The notes: generated from the sequence alone by a model not told the origin. 64,000 nucleotides of DNA from Catellatospora tritici (GCF_019083965.1 NZ_JAHRCY010000007.1:193180-257179), one strand, 5' to 3'; shown: positions 7,709-16,864, counted from the stretch's first letter. Made by a program: numbers and translations.

Positions 7709-8359
7709 ATGGACCACTCGCCCGACCGCCCGGTGCGGCTGCTCGTGTTCGGTGGGTCGCTGCGGCGCGAGTCGCTCAACCGCAGGCTCGCCGCGTACGC
7801 CGCCGCCGAGGCCGGTCGGCTCGGGGCCGAGGTCAACCTGGCGGACCTGCGCGACTGGCCGCTGCCGTCGTACGACGGCGACGAGGAGGCCGCCGTGGGC
7901 CTGTCCGACGCCGTGCACGCCTTCGGCGCGGCGCTCGCCAACGCCGACGCGCTGATCATCGCCTCGCCGGAGTACAACGCCTCGGTGCCCGGAATCCTGA
8001 AGAACCTGATCGACTGGGGCTCACGCCTGCGCCCGCAGCCCTTCGCCGCCCGGCACGTGCTGCTGATGTCGGCCTCACCGTCCATGGTGGGCGGCAACCG
8101 GGGCCTGTGGGCCCTGCGCGTCCCGCTGGAGCATCTGGGCGCCCGGGTGTACCCGGAGATGTTCTCGCTGGCCCAGGCGCACCAGGCGATGGACGAGCGG
8201 GGTGGCATCGGCGACGCCGAGTTGGCCCGCCGATTCGCCACGACGATGACCGACTTCCTGACCCTGGTGGAGTCGGCCGTCCACTACCCGTGCGCCAAGC
8301 AGCGCTGGATCGAGTTCCTGGGCGAGCGCCCGGACCCCGCCGTGGACCGCATCGAGTAG
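7709..8359 (+). CDS. NADPH-dependent FMN reductase family protein
   Basis: This 216-residue flavodoxin-like protein has the FMN phosphate-binding loop FGGSLRRESLNRRL near residue 12 and the typical ASPEYNASVPGILKNLIDW motif near residue 85. These define the NADPH-dependent FMN/azoreductase (PF03358) family. Such enzymes reduce FMN or quinones with NADPH in the cytosol. ATG 7709 was chosen; a TTG four codons upstream is possible. It lies alone between two convergent or divergent genes. Relatives are often under SoxR or Rex control, but I saw no such site upstream. Confidence 0.88.
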   Translation: MDHSPDRPVRLLVFGGSLRRESLNRRLAAYAAAEAGRLGAEVNLADLRDWPLPSYDGDEEAAVGLSDAVHAFGAALANADALIIASPEYNASVPGILKNLIDWGSRLRPQPFAARHVLLMSASPSMVGGNRGLWALRVPLEHLGARVYPEMFSLAQAHQAMDERGGIGDAELARRFATTMTDFLTLVESAVHYPCAKQRWIEFLGERPDPAVDRIE

Positions 8360-8653
8360 CGCCCGTCGATCCCGAGTCTTCCGGCAACGCTGACCACGGA
8401 GAGACGATCTCCTGGTCATGGCGGTCGCTAATTCGTTGACACCCCAAACTATTGACATGGCTCGGCGCCCCATGTGAACCTCTCCACGGGGCCGGTGCCG
8501 TGTGCGCCGAGGGCAGTCCCGCAGCAACTAACGCACGAACTCTGTCGCCGTCCGACGGGTGAGTGCGGCGGTCGACACTGCCCGGGCCCGCTTCACGCTC
8601 TCCCCCGTACGCGGCGGCACGTCCTTTCTCGCGTCCCTGAGAGGAATGCCGCA

Positions 8654-11395
8654 ATGCCAACGCGTGCTCGAAGAACCCGCACCATCGCCGGTGCGGTAGC
8701 CGCCACCCTCGCCGCCGGAGCACTGGCCGTGGTCACCCAGCTCGCCGGTGGTACGCCGGCGCTGGCCGCCGCGTCTGAGCCGTACACCTGGAAGAACGTC
8801 CGGATCGACGGGGGCGGGTTCGTCCCCGGCATCATCTTCAACCCCACCGAGCAGAACCTGATCTACGCGCGGACCGACATCGGCGGCGCCTACCGCTGGA
8901 ACCAGTCGACCAGCAGCTGGACCCCGCTGCTGGACTGGGCGGGCTGGGACAACTGGAACTACAACGGCGTGCTGAGCCTCGCCACCGACCCGGTGCAGAC
9001 CAACAAGGTGTACGCCGCCGTCGGCATGTACCTCAACAGCTGGGACCCGAACAACGGCGCCATCCTGCGCTCCTCGGACAAGGGCGCCACCTGGGCGGCG
9101 ACCACGCTGCCGTTCAAGGTCGGCGGCAACATGCCCGGCCGAGGCATGGGCGAGCGCCTGGCGATCGATCCGAACAAGAACAGCACCCTCTACTTCGGCA
9201 CCGAGGCCGGCAACGGCCTGTGGCGCAGCACCGACTCGGGCGTGACCTGGGCCAAGGTCACCAACTTCCCGAACGTCGGCAACTACGTGCAGGACGCCGC
9301 CGACACCAACCAGTACCTGACGTTCAACCAGGGCGTGGTGTGGGTCGCGTTCGACAAGTCCACCGGCACCGCGGGCAACACCACCCAGGCCATCTACGTG
9401 GGCGTGGCCGACCTGCAGAACACGGTGTACCGCAGCCTCAACGGCGGCACCAGCTGGGAGCGGGTGGCGGGTCAGCCGACCGGCTTCCTGGCCCACCAGG
9501 GTGAGATCGCGGGCGGATACCTCTACATCACCACCAGCGACAAGGGCGGCCCGTACGACGGCGGCCACGGCGACGTGTGGAAGATGCAGTTGTCCACCGG
9601 CACCTGGACCCAGATCAGCCCGGTCCCGTCGACCGACACCAACAACAACTGGTTCGGCTACTCCGGCCTGTCGGTGGACAAGCAGAACCCGAACACGCTG
9701 ATGGTCACCGGCTACAGCTCCTGGTACCCGGACACCTTCATCTGGCGCAGCACCGACGGCGGCGCCACCTGGAAGCAGTTCTACGACTACGCCTGGCCGA
9801 ACCGGACCAACAAGTACACCTTGAACATCAGCGGTGTGCCGTGGCTGGACTTCAACGAGCAGAAGTCGGCCCCCGAGCAGTCGCCGAAGCTGGGCTGGAT
9901 GACCGAGGCGCTGGAGATCGACCCGTTCAACTCGAACCGGATGATGTTCGGCACCGGCGCCACGATCTACGGCACCACCAACGTCACCGCGCTGGACACC
10001 GGTGGCACGGTCGCCCTGACCCCGATGATCAAGGGCCTGGAGGAGACCGCGGTGCTCGACCTGATCAGCCCGCCGACCGGCGCGGCCCCGCTGATCTCCG
10101 GGGTCGGTGACATCGGCGGCTTCCGACACACCGACCTGACCGTGGTCCCGGACATGTTCGACATGCCGTACTTCGGCAGCACCAACAGCCTCGACTACGC
10201 CGAGCTGAACCCGAGCTACGTGGTCCGGGTCGGCAAGGGCGCGCGTACCGCCAACGGCCAGACCAACATCGGCGTCTCCAGCGACGGCGGCGCGAACTGG
10301 TGGTCGGGCAGCTCGCCCAGCGGCGCGCAGGGCGGCACGGTCGCGCTGAACGCCAACGGCACCCGCGTGGTGTGGAGCACCGAGGCCAACGGCGTCTTCT
10401 ACGCCACCAGCTTCGGCGGCTCGTTCACGCAGGCCACCGGCGCTCCGGCCACCGCGAAGGTGGAGGCGGACCGGGTCAACGCGAACAAGTTCTACGCCGC
10501 CTACAACGGCACGGTGTACGTCAGCACCAACGGCGGCCAGACCTTCACCGCGGCCGCCAGCGGGCTGGGCGTCATCGCCGGGTTCAAGGCGATTCCGGGC
10601 GTCGAGGGCGAGCTGTGGCTGGCCAGCGACACCGGCCTGTACCGCTCGACCAACTCCGGCACCAGCTTCACCAAGTTCGCCGCCTCGGCCAGCGCGGTCG
10701 GCGTCGGCTTCGGCAAGGCGGCGCCGGGCCGCACCAACATGGCGGTCTACACCATGGCCACCATCGACGGCGTACGCGGCGTGTACCGCTCCAACGACGC
10801 GGGCGCGAGCTGGGTCCGCATCAACGACGCCCAGCACCAGTGGGGCAACGCCGGTGACTCGATCACCGGTGACCCCCGTACCTACGGCCGCGTGTACCTG
10901 GGCACCAACGGCCGCGGCATCGTGTACGGCGACACCGGCGTGATCCCGTCGGCCTCACCCAGCGCCTCGACCTCGGGCTCGCCGTCGGCATCGGCTTCGG
11001 CGTCGCCGTCCCCGTCGGTCTCGCCGTCGCGCAGCGCGTCGCCGTCGCCGTCGACCTCGCCCAGCGCTTCTCCCTCGCCGCAGGGCGGGAAGTCGTGCAG
11101 TGCCACGTACAAGATCCTCAACTCGTGGCCGGGCGGCTTCCAGGGCGAGATCGTGGTGACCAACACCGGTTCGATGGCCACCACGGGCTGGCGGGTCAAC
11201 TTCAGCTACACCGCCGGTCAGGTGATCACCCAGCTCTGGGGTGGCGTGAAGACGCAGACCGGCGCGGCCGTCCAGGTCACCAACGAGGCGTGGAACGGCG
11301 GGCTGGCTCCGGGCGGCACGGCGAACCCGGGCTTCAACGCCAACTACACGACGTCCAACCCCGTTCCGTCTCCCATCACCTGCACGGCCCTCTGA
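8654..11395 (+). CDS. Secreted GH74 xyloglucanase with CBM2
   Basis: This predicted 913-residue enzyme is secreted and cleaves xyloglucan. It has a signal peptide of about 39 residues with several Arg before the hydrophobic stretch and an ALAA cleavage site. The GH74 domain (about 45-760) consists of repeated beta-propeller motifs of the DGGATW type; the sequence YARTDIGGAYRW near residue 72 holds the expected catalytic Asp. A Ser/Pro/Ala linker of about 50 residues leads to a C-terminal family 2 cellulose-binding module that starts at SCSATYK and ends at Cys near the C terminus, the usual disulfide pair. A GAGAGG ribosome site supports ATG 8654. The 290-base upstream region has two TTGACA-like hexamers (8435-8470) but no clear operator. 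It is followed by a strong hairpin terminator, so it is a single-gene unit. Confidence 0.95.
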   Translation: MPTRARRTRTIAGAVAATLAAGALAVVTQLAGGTPALAAASEPYTWKNVRIDGGGFVPGIIFNPTEQNLIYARTDIGGAYRWNQSTSSWTPLLDWAGWDNWNYNGVLSLATDPVQTNKVYAAVGMYLNSWDPNNGAILRSSDKGATWAATTLPFKVGGNMPGRGMGERLAIDPNKNSTLYFGTEAGNGLWRSTDSGVTWAKVTNFPNVGNYVQDAADTNQYLTFNQGVVWVAFDKSTGTAGNTTQAIYVGVADLQNTVYRSLNGGTSWERVAGQPTGFLAHQGEIAGGYLYITTSDKGGPYDGGHGDVWKMQLSTGTWTQISPVPSTDTNNNWFGYSGLSVDKQNPNTLMVTGYSSWYPDTFIWRSTDGGATWKQFYDYAWPNRTNKYTLNISGVPWLDFNEQKSAPEQSPKLGWMTEALEIDPFNSNRMMFGTGATIYGTTNVTALDTGGTVALTPMIKGLEETAVLDLISPPTGAAPLISGVGDIGGFRHTDLTVVPDMFDMPYFGSTNSLDYAELNPSYVVRVGKGARTANGQTNIGVSSDGGANWWSGSSPSGAQGGTVALNANGTRVVWSTEANGVFYATSFGGSFTQATGAPATAKVEADRVNANKFYAAYNGTVYVSTNGGQTFTAAASGLGVIAGFKAIPGVEGELWLASDTGLYRSTNSGTSFTKFAASASAVGVGFGKAAPGRTNMAVYTMATIDGVRGVYRSNDAGASWVRINDAQHQWGNAGDSITGDPRTYGRVYLGTNGRGIVYGDTGVIPSASPSASTSGSPSASASASPSPSVSPSRSASPSPSTSPSASPSPQGGKSCSATYKILNSWPGGFQGEIVVTNTGSMATTGWRVNFSYTAGQVITQLWGGVKTQTGAAVQVTNEAWNGGLAPGGTANPGFNANYTTSNPVPSPITCTAL

Positions 11396-11407
11396 TCCGA
11401 CACCCCA

Positions 11408-11454
11408 GGACCGTCCCCGCCCGCGGCGCTCACGCTCGCGGCCGGGGACGGTCC
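11408..11454 (+). terminator. Hairpin terminator after the xyloglucanase gene
   Basis: A 12-bp perfect stem (11408-11419 with 11443-11454) with an additional GC-rich inner stem starts 13 bases after the stop codon. Confidence 0.8.
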
Positions 11455-11497
11455 GTGCCGCCCTCCGCCCCCGCCCCGGGAGTTGGGAGTCGGGATA

Positions 11498-11562
11498 GCG
11501 CAGTTTCGGGGAAACTGCTCGAATCTTGGCGGGTATTCGTGCAGTTTCCCCGAAACTGCACG
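11498..11562. repeat. Dispersed hairpin repeat, copy 1 (ATCTTGG loop)
   Basis: Two 17-base palindromic arms with CAGTTTC/GAAACTG cores flank a GAATCTTGG..TATTC spacer. A close relative of the whole 65-base element lies at 57230-57298. No coding sense is seen. Confidence 0.75.
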
Positions 11563-11657
11563 AAGCCCCCTGTCCGAAATGTCAGATATCGGCCAACAGG
11601 TGGCTGTGAGATGGCTGAATGGCGTGTCGGACTGACCGAACGTGCCACCATGAATCG

Positions 11658-13085
11658 GTGCGAACCGTACTAGGGCCGACAAATCATGTCGTCGTGGTGG
11701 GGGCCGGCCTGGGCGGGCTCGCCTGCGCGCTGCACCTGGCGGGTGCAGGGCGCGAGGTCACCGTGTTGGAGCGGAACGGGCACCCCGGCGGGCAGGTCGG
11801 GGTGCTCGAACTCGACGGCCACCGCTTCGACACCGGACCCACCATGATCACTTCCCCCGAGCTGCTGGCCGAACCGCTGCACGCGGTCGGCGAGCACCTG
11901 GACGACTGGATCGAGCTGATCCGGCTCGACCCCGCGTACCGGGCGCACTTCCCCGACGGCACCACGCTGGACGTGCACGCCGACCCGGACCGGATGGTGG
12001 CCGCGATCGCCCGCCTCTGCGGCGGCAGGGAGGCCGCGGGCTACCTGCGGTTCCTGCGTTGGGCGCGGCGACTGCAGTCGTTCGAGCGGCGCGACCCGGC
12101 CGGCCACTGGCGCACGCTCGCGAGCGAGGGCGCCCGGCGACGGCTCACCGACTTCTTCGCCGATCCGCGTACGCAGCGACTGTTCGCGTTCCGGAACCTG
12201 CTCACCGGGCGGGACCCGCGGGTGGCCTCGTACCTCGATACCGTGACGGAGGTCTGGTATCCGCGCGGCGGCATGCACGCGGTGCCCCGCGCGCTGGCCG
12301 CCGCCGCCGAGAAGCACGGCGTGAGCTTCCGCTTCCACACCGAGGTGACCGCGGTGGAGACGCGCGGCGATCGGGCGGTGGCGGTGCACACGGCGGAGGG
12401 GGAGCGGCTGACCGCAGACGCGGTGGTGCTCAACCCCGACCTGCCCGCCGCGTATGGCCTGCTGCCCGGCGGTGCCCCGCCCCGGGTACGGCGACTGCGC
12501 CCGGCGCCCTCCTGCGTGGTGCTGCACCTGGGCACCCGCGACGACCGGGGCGGCTACCAGCGGATCGCGCACCACAACCTGCACTTCGGCCGCTCCTGGC
12601 AGCGGACCTTCGACGAGGTGGTCAACCGGGGCGAGCTGATGAGCGACCCGTCGGTGCTGGTCACCAACCCGAGCCGGACCGATCCGGGGGCGGCCCCGGC
12701 AGGACGGCAGACGTATCAGGTGACGGTGCCGGTGCCGAACCTGAAGACGGCGCCGGTGCGCTGGGACGGTCCGGTCGGCCGCCGGTACGCCGGCGAGCTC
12801 GTGGCCACCCTGGAGGCCAGAGGTTACCTGGACCTGGGGGCCGACCTGGCGTTGTCCTATGTGGTCACGCCGGACGACTGGGCCCGGCAGGGTATGACAT
12901 TCGGCACACCGTTCGCGAGTGCGCACACCTTACGGCAGAGCGGACCCCTGCGGCCGGGTAACCTGCATCCGACCCTGACAAATGTGGTGTTCACGGGGTC
13001 CGGCACGCGTCCCGGCGTCGGAGTACCGATGGTGCTGATCTCGGGTAGAGCGGCCGCGCGTCGGGTGATCGGAGCGCGCTCATGA
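11658..13085 (+). CDS. crtI: Phytoene desaturase CrtI-like carotenoid oxidoreductase
   Basis: This predicted 475-residue FAD-dependent enzyme has the N-terminal dinucleotide-binding motif VVVGAGLGGLACALHLAGAG followed by ERNGHPGGQ, and the C-terminal flavin motif GTRPGVGVPMVLISGR. Both are hallmarks of CrtI-type phytoene desaturases, which introduce double bases of conjugation into carotenoid precursors at the membrane surface. GTG 11658 is the likely start; the ribosome site is weak, and the longer frame begins at 11619. The next gene, idi, overlaps it by four bases (ATGA), which ties it to isoprenoid supply. No phytoene synthase (crtB) or GGPP synthase (crtE) is nearby, so this may be a second, scattered carotenoid locus or an enzyme with a different polyene substrate. 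Confidence 0.85.
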   Translation: MRTVLGPTNHVVVVGAGLGGLACALHLAGAGREVTVLERNGHPGGQVGVLELDGHRFDTGPTMITSPELLAEPLHAVGEHLDDWIELIRLDPAYRAHFPDGTTLDVHADPDRMVAAIARLCGGREAAGYLRFLRWARRLQSFERRDPAGHWRTLASEGARRRLTDFFADPRTQRLFAFRNLLTGRDPRVASYLDTVTEVWYPRGGMHAVPRALAAAAEKHGVSFRFHTEVTAVETRGDRAVAVHTAEGERLTADAVVLNPDLPAAYGLLPGGAPPRVRRLRPAPSCVVLHLGTRDDRGGYQRIAHHNLHFGRSWQRTFDEVVNRGELMSDPSVLVTNPSRTDPGAAPAGRQTYQVTVPVPNLKTAPVRWDGPVGRRYAGELVATLEARGYLDLGADLALSYVVTPDDWARQGMTFGTPFASAHTLRQSGPLRPGNLHPTLTNVVFTGSGTRPGVGVPMVLISGRAAARRVIGARS

Positions 13086-13624
13086 GGTCACGGGAAGAAG
13101 ACCTGGTCGAACTGGTCGATGCTGACGGTGCGGCCTGCGGAAAGGCGACGGTCGCCCAGGCACACAGCGCCCCGGGCAGCAGGCACCGTGCCTTCTCGGT
13201 GCACCTGATGGACTCCTCCGGGCGGCTGCTGCTGCAGCAGCGCGCCTCGGTGAAGACCCGGTTCGCGCTGCGCTGGGCCAACGCCACCTGCGGCCACCCG
13301 GCCCCGGGCGAGCCGGTCGTGCTCGCCGCCGCGCGCCGCCTGGCCGAGGAGGTCGGCGTGCGCTCGGTCGAACTCACCGAGATCGGGGTATACGGCTACC
13401 GCGCCGTCGACCCGGAGACCGGACGGGTCGAGGACGAGTACGACCACGTGCTGCTCGGCATCCTCGGCACCGAGGCCGAACCGCCCCGGCCCGACCCGGC
13501 CGAGGTCGCCGCGCTGCGCTGGATCTCCCCGGCCGATCTGCGCGCCTGGCTCGGGCGCAGCCCCGACGACTTCGCCCCGTGGCTGGCCGGAGTGACGGAC
13601 GTCGCACTGGGCGACAACGCTTAG
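13082..13624 (+). CDS. idi: Isopentenyl-diphosphate delta-isomerase, type I
   Basis: The 180-residue Nudix-fold enzyme interconverts isopentenyl and dimethylallyl diphosphate in the cytosol. It has the catalytic Cys in the ANATCGHP motif near residue 64 and the catalytic Glu in VEDEYDH near residue 120. Metal ligands are expected at the two N-terminal His positions (AHS and RHR, about residues 27-37). The Nudix-like helix AARRLAEEVGV follows the Cys motif. It begins within the stop of crtI (ATGA), so both are made from one transcript for isoprenoid/carotenoid synthesis. Length and motifs are normal for the family. Confidence 0.95.
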   Translation: MRSREEDLVELVDADGAACGKATVAQAHSAPGSRHRAFSVHLMDSSGRLLLQQRASVKTRFALRWANATCGHPAPGEPVVLAAARRLAEEVGVRSVELTEIGVYGYRAVDPETGRVEDEYDHVLLGILGTEAEPPRPDPAEVAALRWISPADLRAWLGRSPDDFAPWLAGVTDVALGDNA

Positions 13625-13794
13625 CGACAGCGTCGGTACGCCAAAGACTTCACTGGCCGTCCCCTGGCAGAGCCCGCGCCGCTGTGTCACGCTGGGGCTC
13701 CCCTTCCGCTGGTTGCTCGCTCCGGTGGACCGCCTGACGGCGGACCGTCGACGACTCCCCCACCAGCGGCACCTCTCCACCCCCGGGAGCGGCC

Positions 13795-14580
13795 ATGGCG
13801 CAACGGCGCAGCCACGGCCTGATCACTGCGGTGATCAGCCTCACCCTGGCCCTGTCCGCCTGCACCGGCGGACGCGACGACAACACCGCGGCCCCCAGAG
13901 AGTCGCCAAGCGCGGCCATACCCTCGCCCAGCCCCTCGGCGAGCCCTTCGGCGACGCCGACGGTCAAGCCGTCGCCGATCCCCGAGAAGATGAACCTTCA
14001 GCGCACCACGGGCATCGGTGGCGTCGCCCTGACCTTCGACGACGGCCCGTCCGCGTGGACGCCGAAGGTCCTGGACGCGCTCAAGGCCCGCGGGGTCAAG
14101 GCCACGTTCTGCGTGATCGGCTCGCAGGCCGCCGCCCACCCCGACCTGATCCGGCGGATCGTGGCCGAGGGGCACACCCTGTGCAACCACAGCTGGAACC
14201 ACGAGTTCAAGCTCGGCACCTGGTCGACCGCCAAGGTCCGGGCGAACCTGCAGCGGACCAACGACGCGATCCACGCCGCCGTCCCCGGGGTACCGATCAA
14301 GTACTTCCGGCATCCCGGCGGAAACTGGACGCTGACCGCGACGCGGGTGGCCCGCAGCATGGGCATGAGCCCGCTGCACTGGGCCGTCGACCCGCAGGAC
14401 TGGCGACGTCCGGGCGCGGGCACCATCGCCAACCGCGTGATCAGGGCCACCCGCTCCGGCTCGGTCGTGCTCATGCACGACGGCGGCGGCGACCGCAGCC
14501 AGACCCTGGCCGCGCTGCCCCGCATCATCACCACGCTGCGGGCGAAGTACCGGCTCGTACGCCTGCCAGACGCCCTCTGA
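13795..14580 (+). CDS. Lipoprotein polysaccharide deacetylase (NodB domain, CE4)
   Basis: This 261-residue protein has a lipoprotein signal (LALSAC, modified Cys near residue 23) and a Ser/Pro/Ala-rich linker to about residue 62. A NodB domain follows. CE4 motifs are all present: TFDDGPS (motif 1, catalytic and metal Asp), HSWNH (motif 2 metal His pair), RHPGG (motif 3), DPQDW (motif 4) and LMHDGGG (motif 5). It probably removes N-acetyl groups from peptidoglycan or another wall polysaccharide at the outer membrane face. It is a single gene, upstream of the tRNA cluster. The exact substrate is unknown. Confidence 0.93.
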   Translation: MAQRRSHGLITAVISLTLALSACTGGRDDNTAAPRESPSAAIPSPSPSASPSATPTVKPSPIPEKMNLQRTTGIGGVALTFDDGPSAWTPKVLDALKARGVKATFCVIGSQAAAHPDLIRRIVAEGHTLCNHSWNHEFKLGTWSTAKVRANLQRTNDAIHAAVPGVPIKYFRHPGGNWTLTATRVARSMGMSPLHWAVDPQDWRRPGAGTIANRVIRATRSGSVVLMHDGGGDRSQTLAALPRIITTLRAKYRLVRLPDAL

Positions 14581-14737
14581 TCCGCCCCGCCGCAGCGGAC
14601 CCCACCCCCGATTTGGCGGAACGGCCGCTGGTCACATATGCTTTCCGAGCCTCCGGCGGGGCCGGATGGGAGCAACAAACCGTCAGAGCATAAGTAGCTG
14701 CGGGTTCTCCGCAATACTGTGCAATGATGGTGCGGCC

Positions 14738-14810
14738 GCCCTCATCGTCTAGCGGCCCAGGACGCCGCCCTTTCAAGGCGGTAGCACGGGTTCGAATCCC
14801 GTTGGGGGCA
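14738..14810 (+). tRNA. tRNA-Glu (anticodon TTC)
   Basis: Cloverleaf with acceptor stem GCCCTCA/TGGGGGC, anticodon stem CCGCC/GGCGG, loop CTTTCAA with anticodon TTC at 14772-14774, and T loop TTCGAAT. CCA is not encoded. Confidence 0.96.
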
Positions 14811-14864
14811 CGACCGGGAGACCTGGTAAGGTCTCTCCCGGAAGCAAGACAGCAAGACAAGCAA

Positions 14865-14938
14865 GGTCCTGTGGAGCAGTCGGAGTGCTCGCCGCCCTGT
14901 CAAGGCGGAGGTCGCGGGTTCAAGTCCCGTCAGGACCG
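14865..14938 (+). tRNA. tRNA-Asp (anticodon GTC)
   Basis: Cloverleaf with acceptor stem GGTCCTG/CAGGACC, anticodon stem CCGCC/GGCGG, loop CTGTCAA with anticodon GTC at 14899-14901, T loop TTCAAGT. CCA is not encoded. Confidence 0.96.
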
Positions 14939-14965
14939 CTTTTGTTCGACCACCTCGGTGGTATC

Positions 14966-15042
14966 GGCCAGGTAGCTCAGTTGGTACGAGCGTCCGACTG
15001 AAAATCGGAAGGTCGGCGGTTCGACCCCGCCCCTGGCCACCA
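14966..15042 (+). tRNA. tRNA-Phe (anticodon GAA), island attachment site
   Basis: Cloverleaf with acceptor stem GGCCAGG/CCTGGCC, anticodon stem TCCGA/TCGGA, loop CTGAAAA with anticodon GAA at 15000-15002, and encoded CCA. From the anticodon arm onward the sequence is repeated at 20831, so this gene is the left border of an integrated element. Confidence 0.97.
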
Positions 15043-15064
15043 AAGCTCTTCGCCGGGCTTTGTC

Positions 15065-15099
15065 GCCCCGAACTGCGGAAACGCGGCTCGGGGCATTTT
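15065..15099 (+). terminator. Terminator after tRNA-Phe
   Basis: A GCCCCGA/TCGGGGC stem with a second inner stem is followed by ATTTT. The same hairpin is duplicated at 20901-20935 with two or three changes. Confidence 0.85.
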
Positions 15100-15285
15100 C
15101 GTATGCCGATCTGGCGGCCACGAACGAGTGACCGGTGGTACCCGTCGCCGTCCCGTCGTTGCCGCACCGAATCGCACGTAGGTCGCATGCAAGATCACCC
15201 GGATCTCCACCCGGACGGCTCACCGGCCCACGGAAACGGGCTGCGATCCGAGCGGATGAGTCGATAGCCGGCGGATTGCCAGCGC

Positions 15286-16308
15286 ATGATGATCGCAGAC
15301 ATGGCGATCAATGACTGGTGGGCAGACGACCCGAGCGAACGCTTCTGGCTGGAGATCACCTACCGCGACGACGTCGGCGGGGACTTGCTGGCCCCGAAGC
15401 TTGACCGGACCGGTGCGGAGTACTGGTCCTACACCCTCGTCTCCTACGTCACACCCGGCGACGTTGTGCTGCACTGGGCCGCCCAGCCACGCCTGGCCTT
15501 CATCGGATGGTCGTTCGTCGTCGGGCACGCGGAGGACTCGGAGATGGAGTGGGCCAGCCCCGCCCTGCTCGCCGACGAACGGGGGCTATCTGGGCAGCAG
15601 CCCGCCTGGCAGGCCCCCCTGGACGCGTTCCGCCCGTTCGCCACGCCCGTGGGACTGGACACCGTGCGCTCGGTGGAGTCCGAGGTGAGGCGCGCGCAGG
15701 AAGAACTCGCCCAGCGGGCGGGAGGAAGCCTCTATTTCCCGTTCGAGCTGTCGACCAAGAGACCGCTGCGCACCGCCCAGGGCTACCTGACCAAGTTCCC
15801 CAAGGATCTTCTCTTCCTGATCCCGGGCCTCCGACCGCTGGCCGACCTCGCGCTCGCCGAGCCGGGCGTGATCCCCACGCAACGCAGGAGCAGCTCCACC
15901 AACACTGGCAGACAGGCCGATCCCGCGAAGCGCAAAGCCGTTGAGAACCACGCAGTCGCCCGGGTCACGGCTCACCTGGAGCAGGACGGCTGGAAGGTGA
16001 CCAACGTCGGCGCGTTTGGGCCCTGGGACCTGACTGCGGTGAAAGACGACGAGGAGCTACACGTCGAGGTGAAGGGAAGCACAGGCACTCGCGACGCGGT
16101 CGACCTCACCGACGGCGAGGTGCGCCACGCTGAGACGTACTCCACGCTCCTCGCGGTTGTCGACCAGATACAGATGGACGCCGCGCTGAACTGCTCCGGT
16201 GGCCGGCTACGGCTCTGGGCCGAATGGACGCCCGACCGCGCCAGCCTGATGCCCACCGCCTACCGGTACGCCCTCCCTGAGGCGACCGCAACAGCCGAAC
16301 CCGCCTAA
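15286..16308 (+). CDS. Putative modification-dependent restriction nuclease (EVE-like plus DUF3883)
   Basis: This 340-residue protein seems to have two parts. Residues about 15-85 (WLEITYRDDVGG, then GDVVLHW and FIGWSFVVGHAE) resemble the EVE/PUA-like fold, which binds modified bases. Residues about 215-310 form a DUF3883 PD-(D/E)xK nuclease-like domain. Its key residues are the N-terminal ENHAVARV helix, Asp in GPWDLTAV and Glu-x-Lys in HVEVKGS. Such fusions are typical of Type IV or related enzymes that cut modified phage DNA. It is the first gene of the tRNA-Phe island, in keeping with a phage-defence cargo. The domain calls come from pattern reading; activity is inference. Confidence 0.65.
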   Translation: MMIADMAINDWWADDPSERFWLEITYRDDVGGDLLAPKLDRTGAEYWSYTLVSYVTPGDVVLHWAAQPRLAFIGWSFVVGHAEDSEMEWASPALLADERGLSGQQPAWQAPLDAFRPFATPVGLDTVRSVESEVRRAQEELAQRAGGSLYFPFELSTKRPLRTAQGYLTKFPKDLLFLIPGLRPLADLALAEPGVIPTQRRSSSTNTGRQADPAKRKAVENHAVARVTAHLEQDGWKVTNVGAFGPWDLTAVKDDEELHVEVKGSTGTRDAVDLTDGEVRHAETYSTLLAVVDQIQMDAALNCSGGRLRLWAEWTPDRASLMPTAYRYALPEATATAEPA

Positions 16309-16504
16309 CGCATACGCAGGCCTGAACCTACGGATTAGTCGCAGCAAGGTCGGCCACGGTTGACCGGGAGGTCAGACGCACTGTCCGGCGCGCCCAGCGT
16401 CGATCATGATCGTTGCCGTTGCTGTACTTCGTTGCTGTACAGCAACGACGTCGTCCCGCGCCATTCCGCGTTCTGACGCATCAGCGAGTTGGCGAGTCAG
16501 GCCG

Positions 16505-16540
16505 TTGACACTCTATCTCTATATAGCTAGAGTAAGCGAT
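16505..16540 (+). promoter_or_regulatory. Promoter with dyad symmetry upstream of padR
   Basis: A TTGACA -35 (16505-16510) and TAGAGT -10 (16528-16533) are spaced by 17 bases. The spacer holds CTCTA..TAGAG and a CTATATAG palindrome, a likely PadR operator. The predicted transcript start falls at about 16540, next to the ATG, so the mRNA may be leaderless. Confidence 0.65.
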
Positions 16541-16864
16541 ATGCTCAACAAGGTACGCATGACCCACACAACCCAGGCGGTGCTCGCTGCATTGCTCGAA
16601 GATCCCACCGCGCCCAGGTACGGATTCGATATCGCCCAGTATGCCGGGATCGCTACCGGCTCCTTGTACCCGATCCTCGCCCGGCTTGAGGCGCTGGGTG
16701 TTGTCGAGTCGTACTGGGAGCAGCAAGAACAGCAGATTGAAGGGCGCCCTCGGCGTCGTTACTACAAGCTCACCGAGGACGGCGCAGTTTCCGCTCGTCA
16801 AGCTCTCGCGCGTTCTCATCGATCGCCCAGCCGCTCCTGGCGGACTGCGAACGGTGTAGCGTGA
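16541..16864 (+). CDS. PadR-family transcriptional regulator
   Basis: This 107-residue protein is a winged helix-turn-helix regulator of the PadR family. It has the family pattern TTQAVLAALLEDP near residue 9, then YGFDIAQYAGIATGSLYPILARLEALGVV, and the wing RPRRRYYKLTEDG near residue 70. ATG 16541 directly follows a good promoter; ATG 16559 is an alternative. The stop overlaps the GTG of the next gene (GTGA), so the two are coupled. PadR proteins usually repress their own operon and a membrane partner. Third codon positions are less GC-rich here than in the flanking chromosome, in line with acquisition. The inducer is unknown. Confidence 0.88.
   Translation: MLNKVRMTHTTQAVLAALLEDPTAPRYGFDIAQYAGIATGSLYPILARLEALGVVESYWEQQEQQIEGRPRRRYYKLTEDGAVSARQALARSHRSPSRSWRTANGVA

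Noticed and set aside
8400..8653. CebR-type operator in front of the xyloglucanase
   Set aside because: No GGGAGCGC-type dyad is present; only a weak GAGA..TCTC inverted repeat near 8397.
8528..10837. 769-codon open frame antisense to the xyloglucanase gene
   Set aside because: It mirrors the GH74 codons (rich in Val, Gly, Arg, His and Ala) and has no domain or ribosome site. High-GC genes commonly leave such open antisense frames.
14742..15223. Minus-strand open frames over tRNA-Glu, tRNA-Asp and tRNA-Phe
   Set aside because: Products read through antisense tRNA (QGRGRTADLPIFSRT and similar) and are not real genes.
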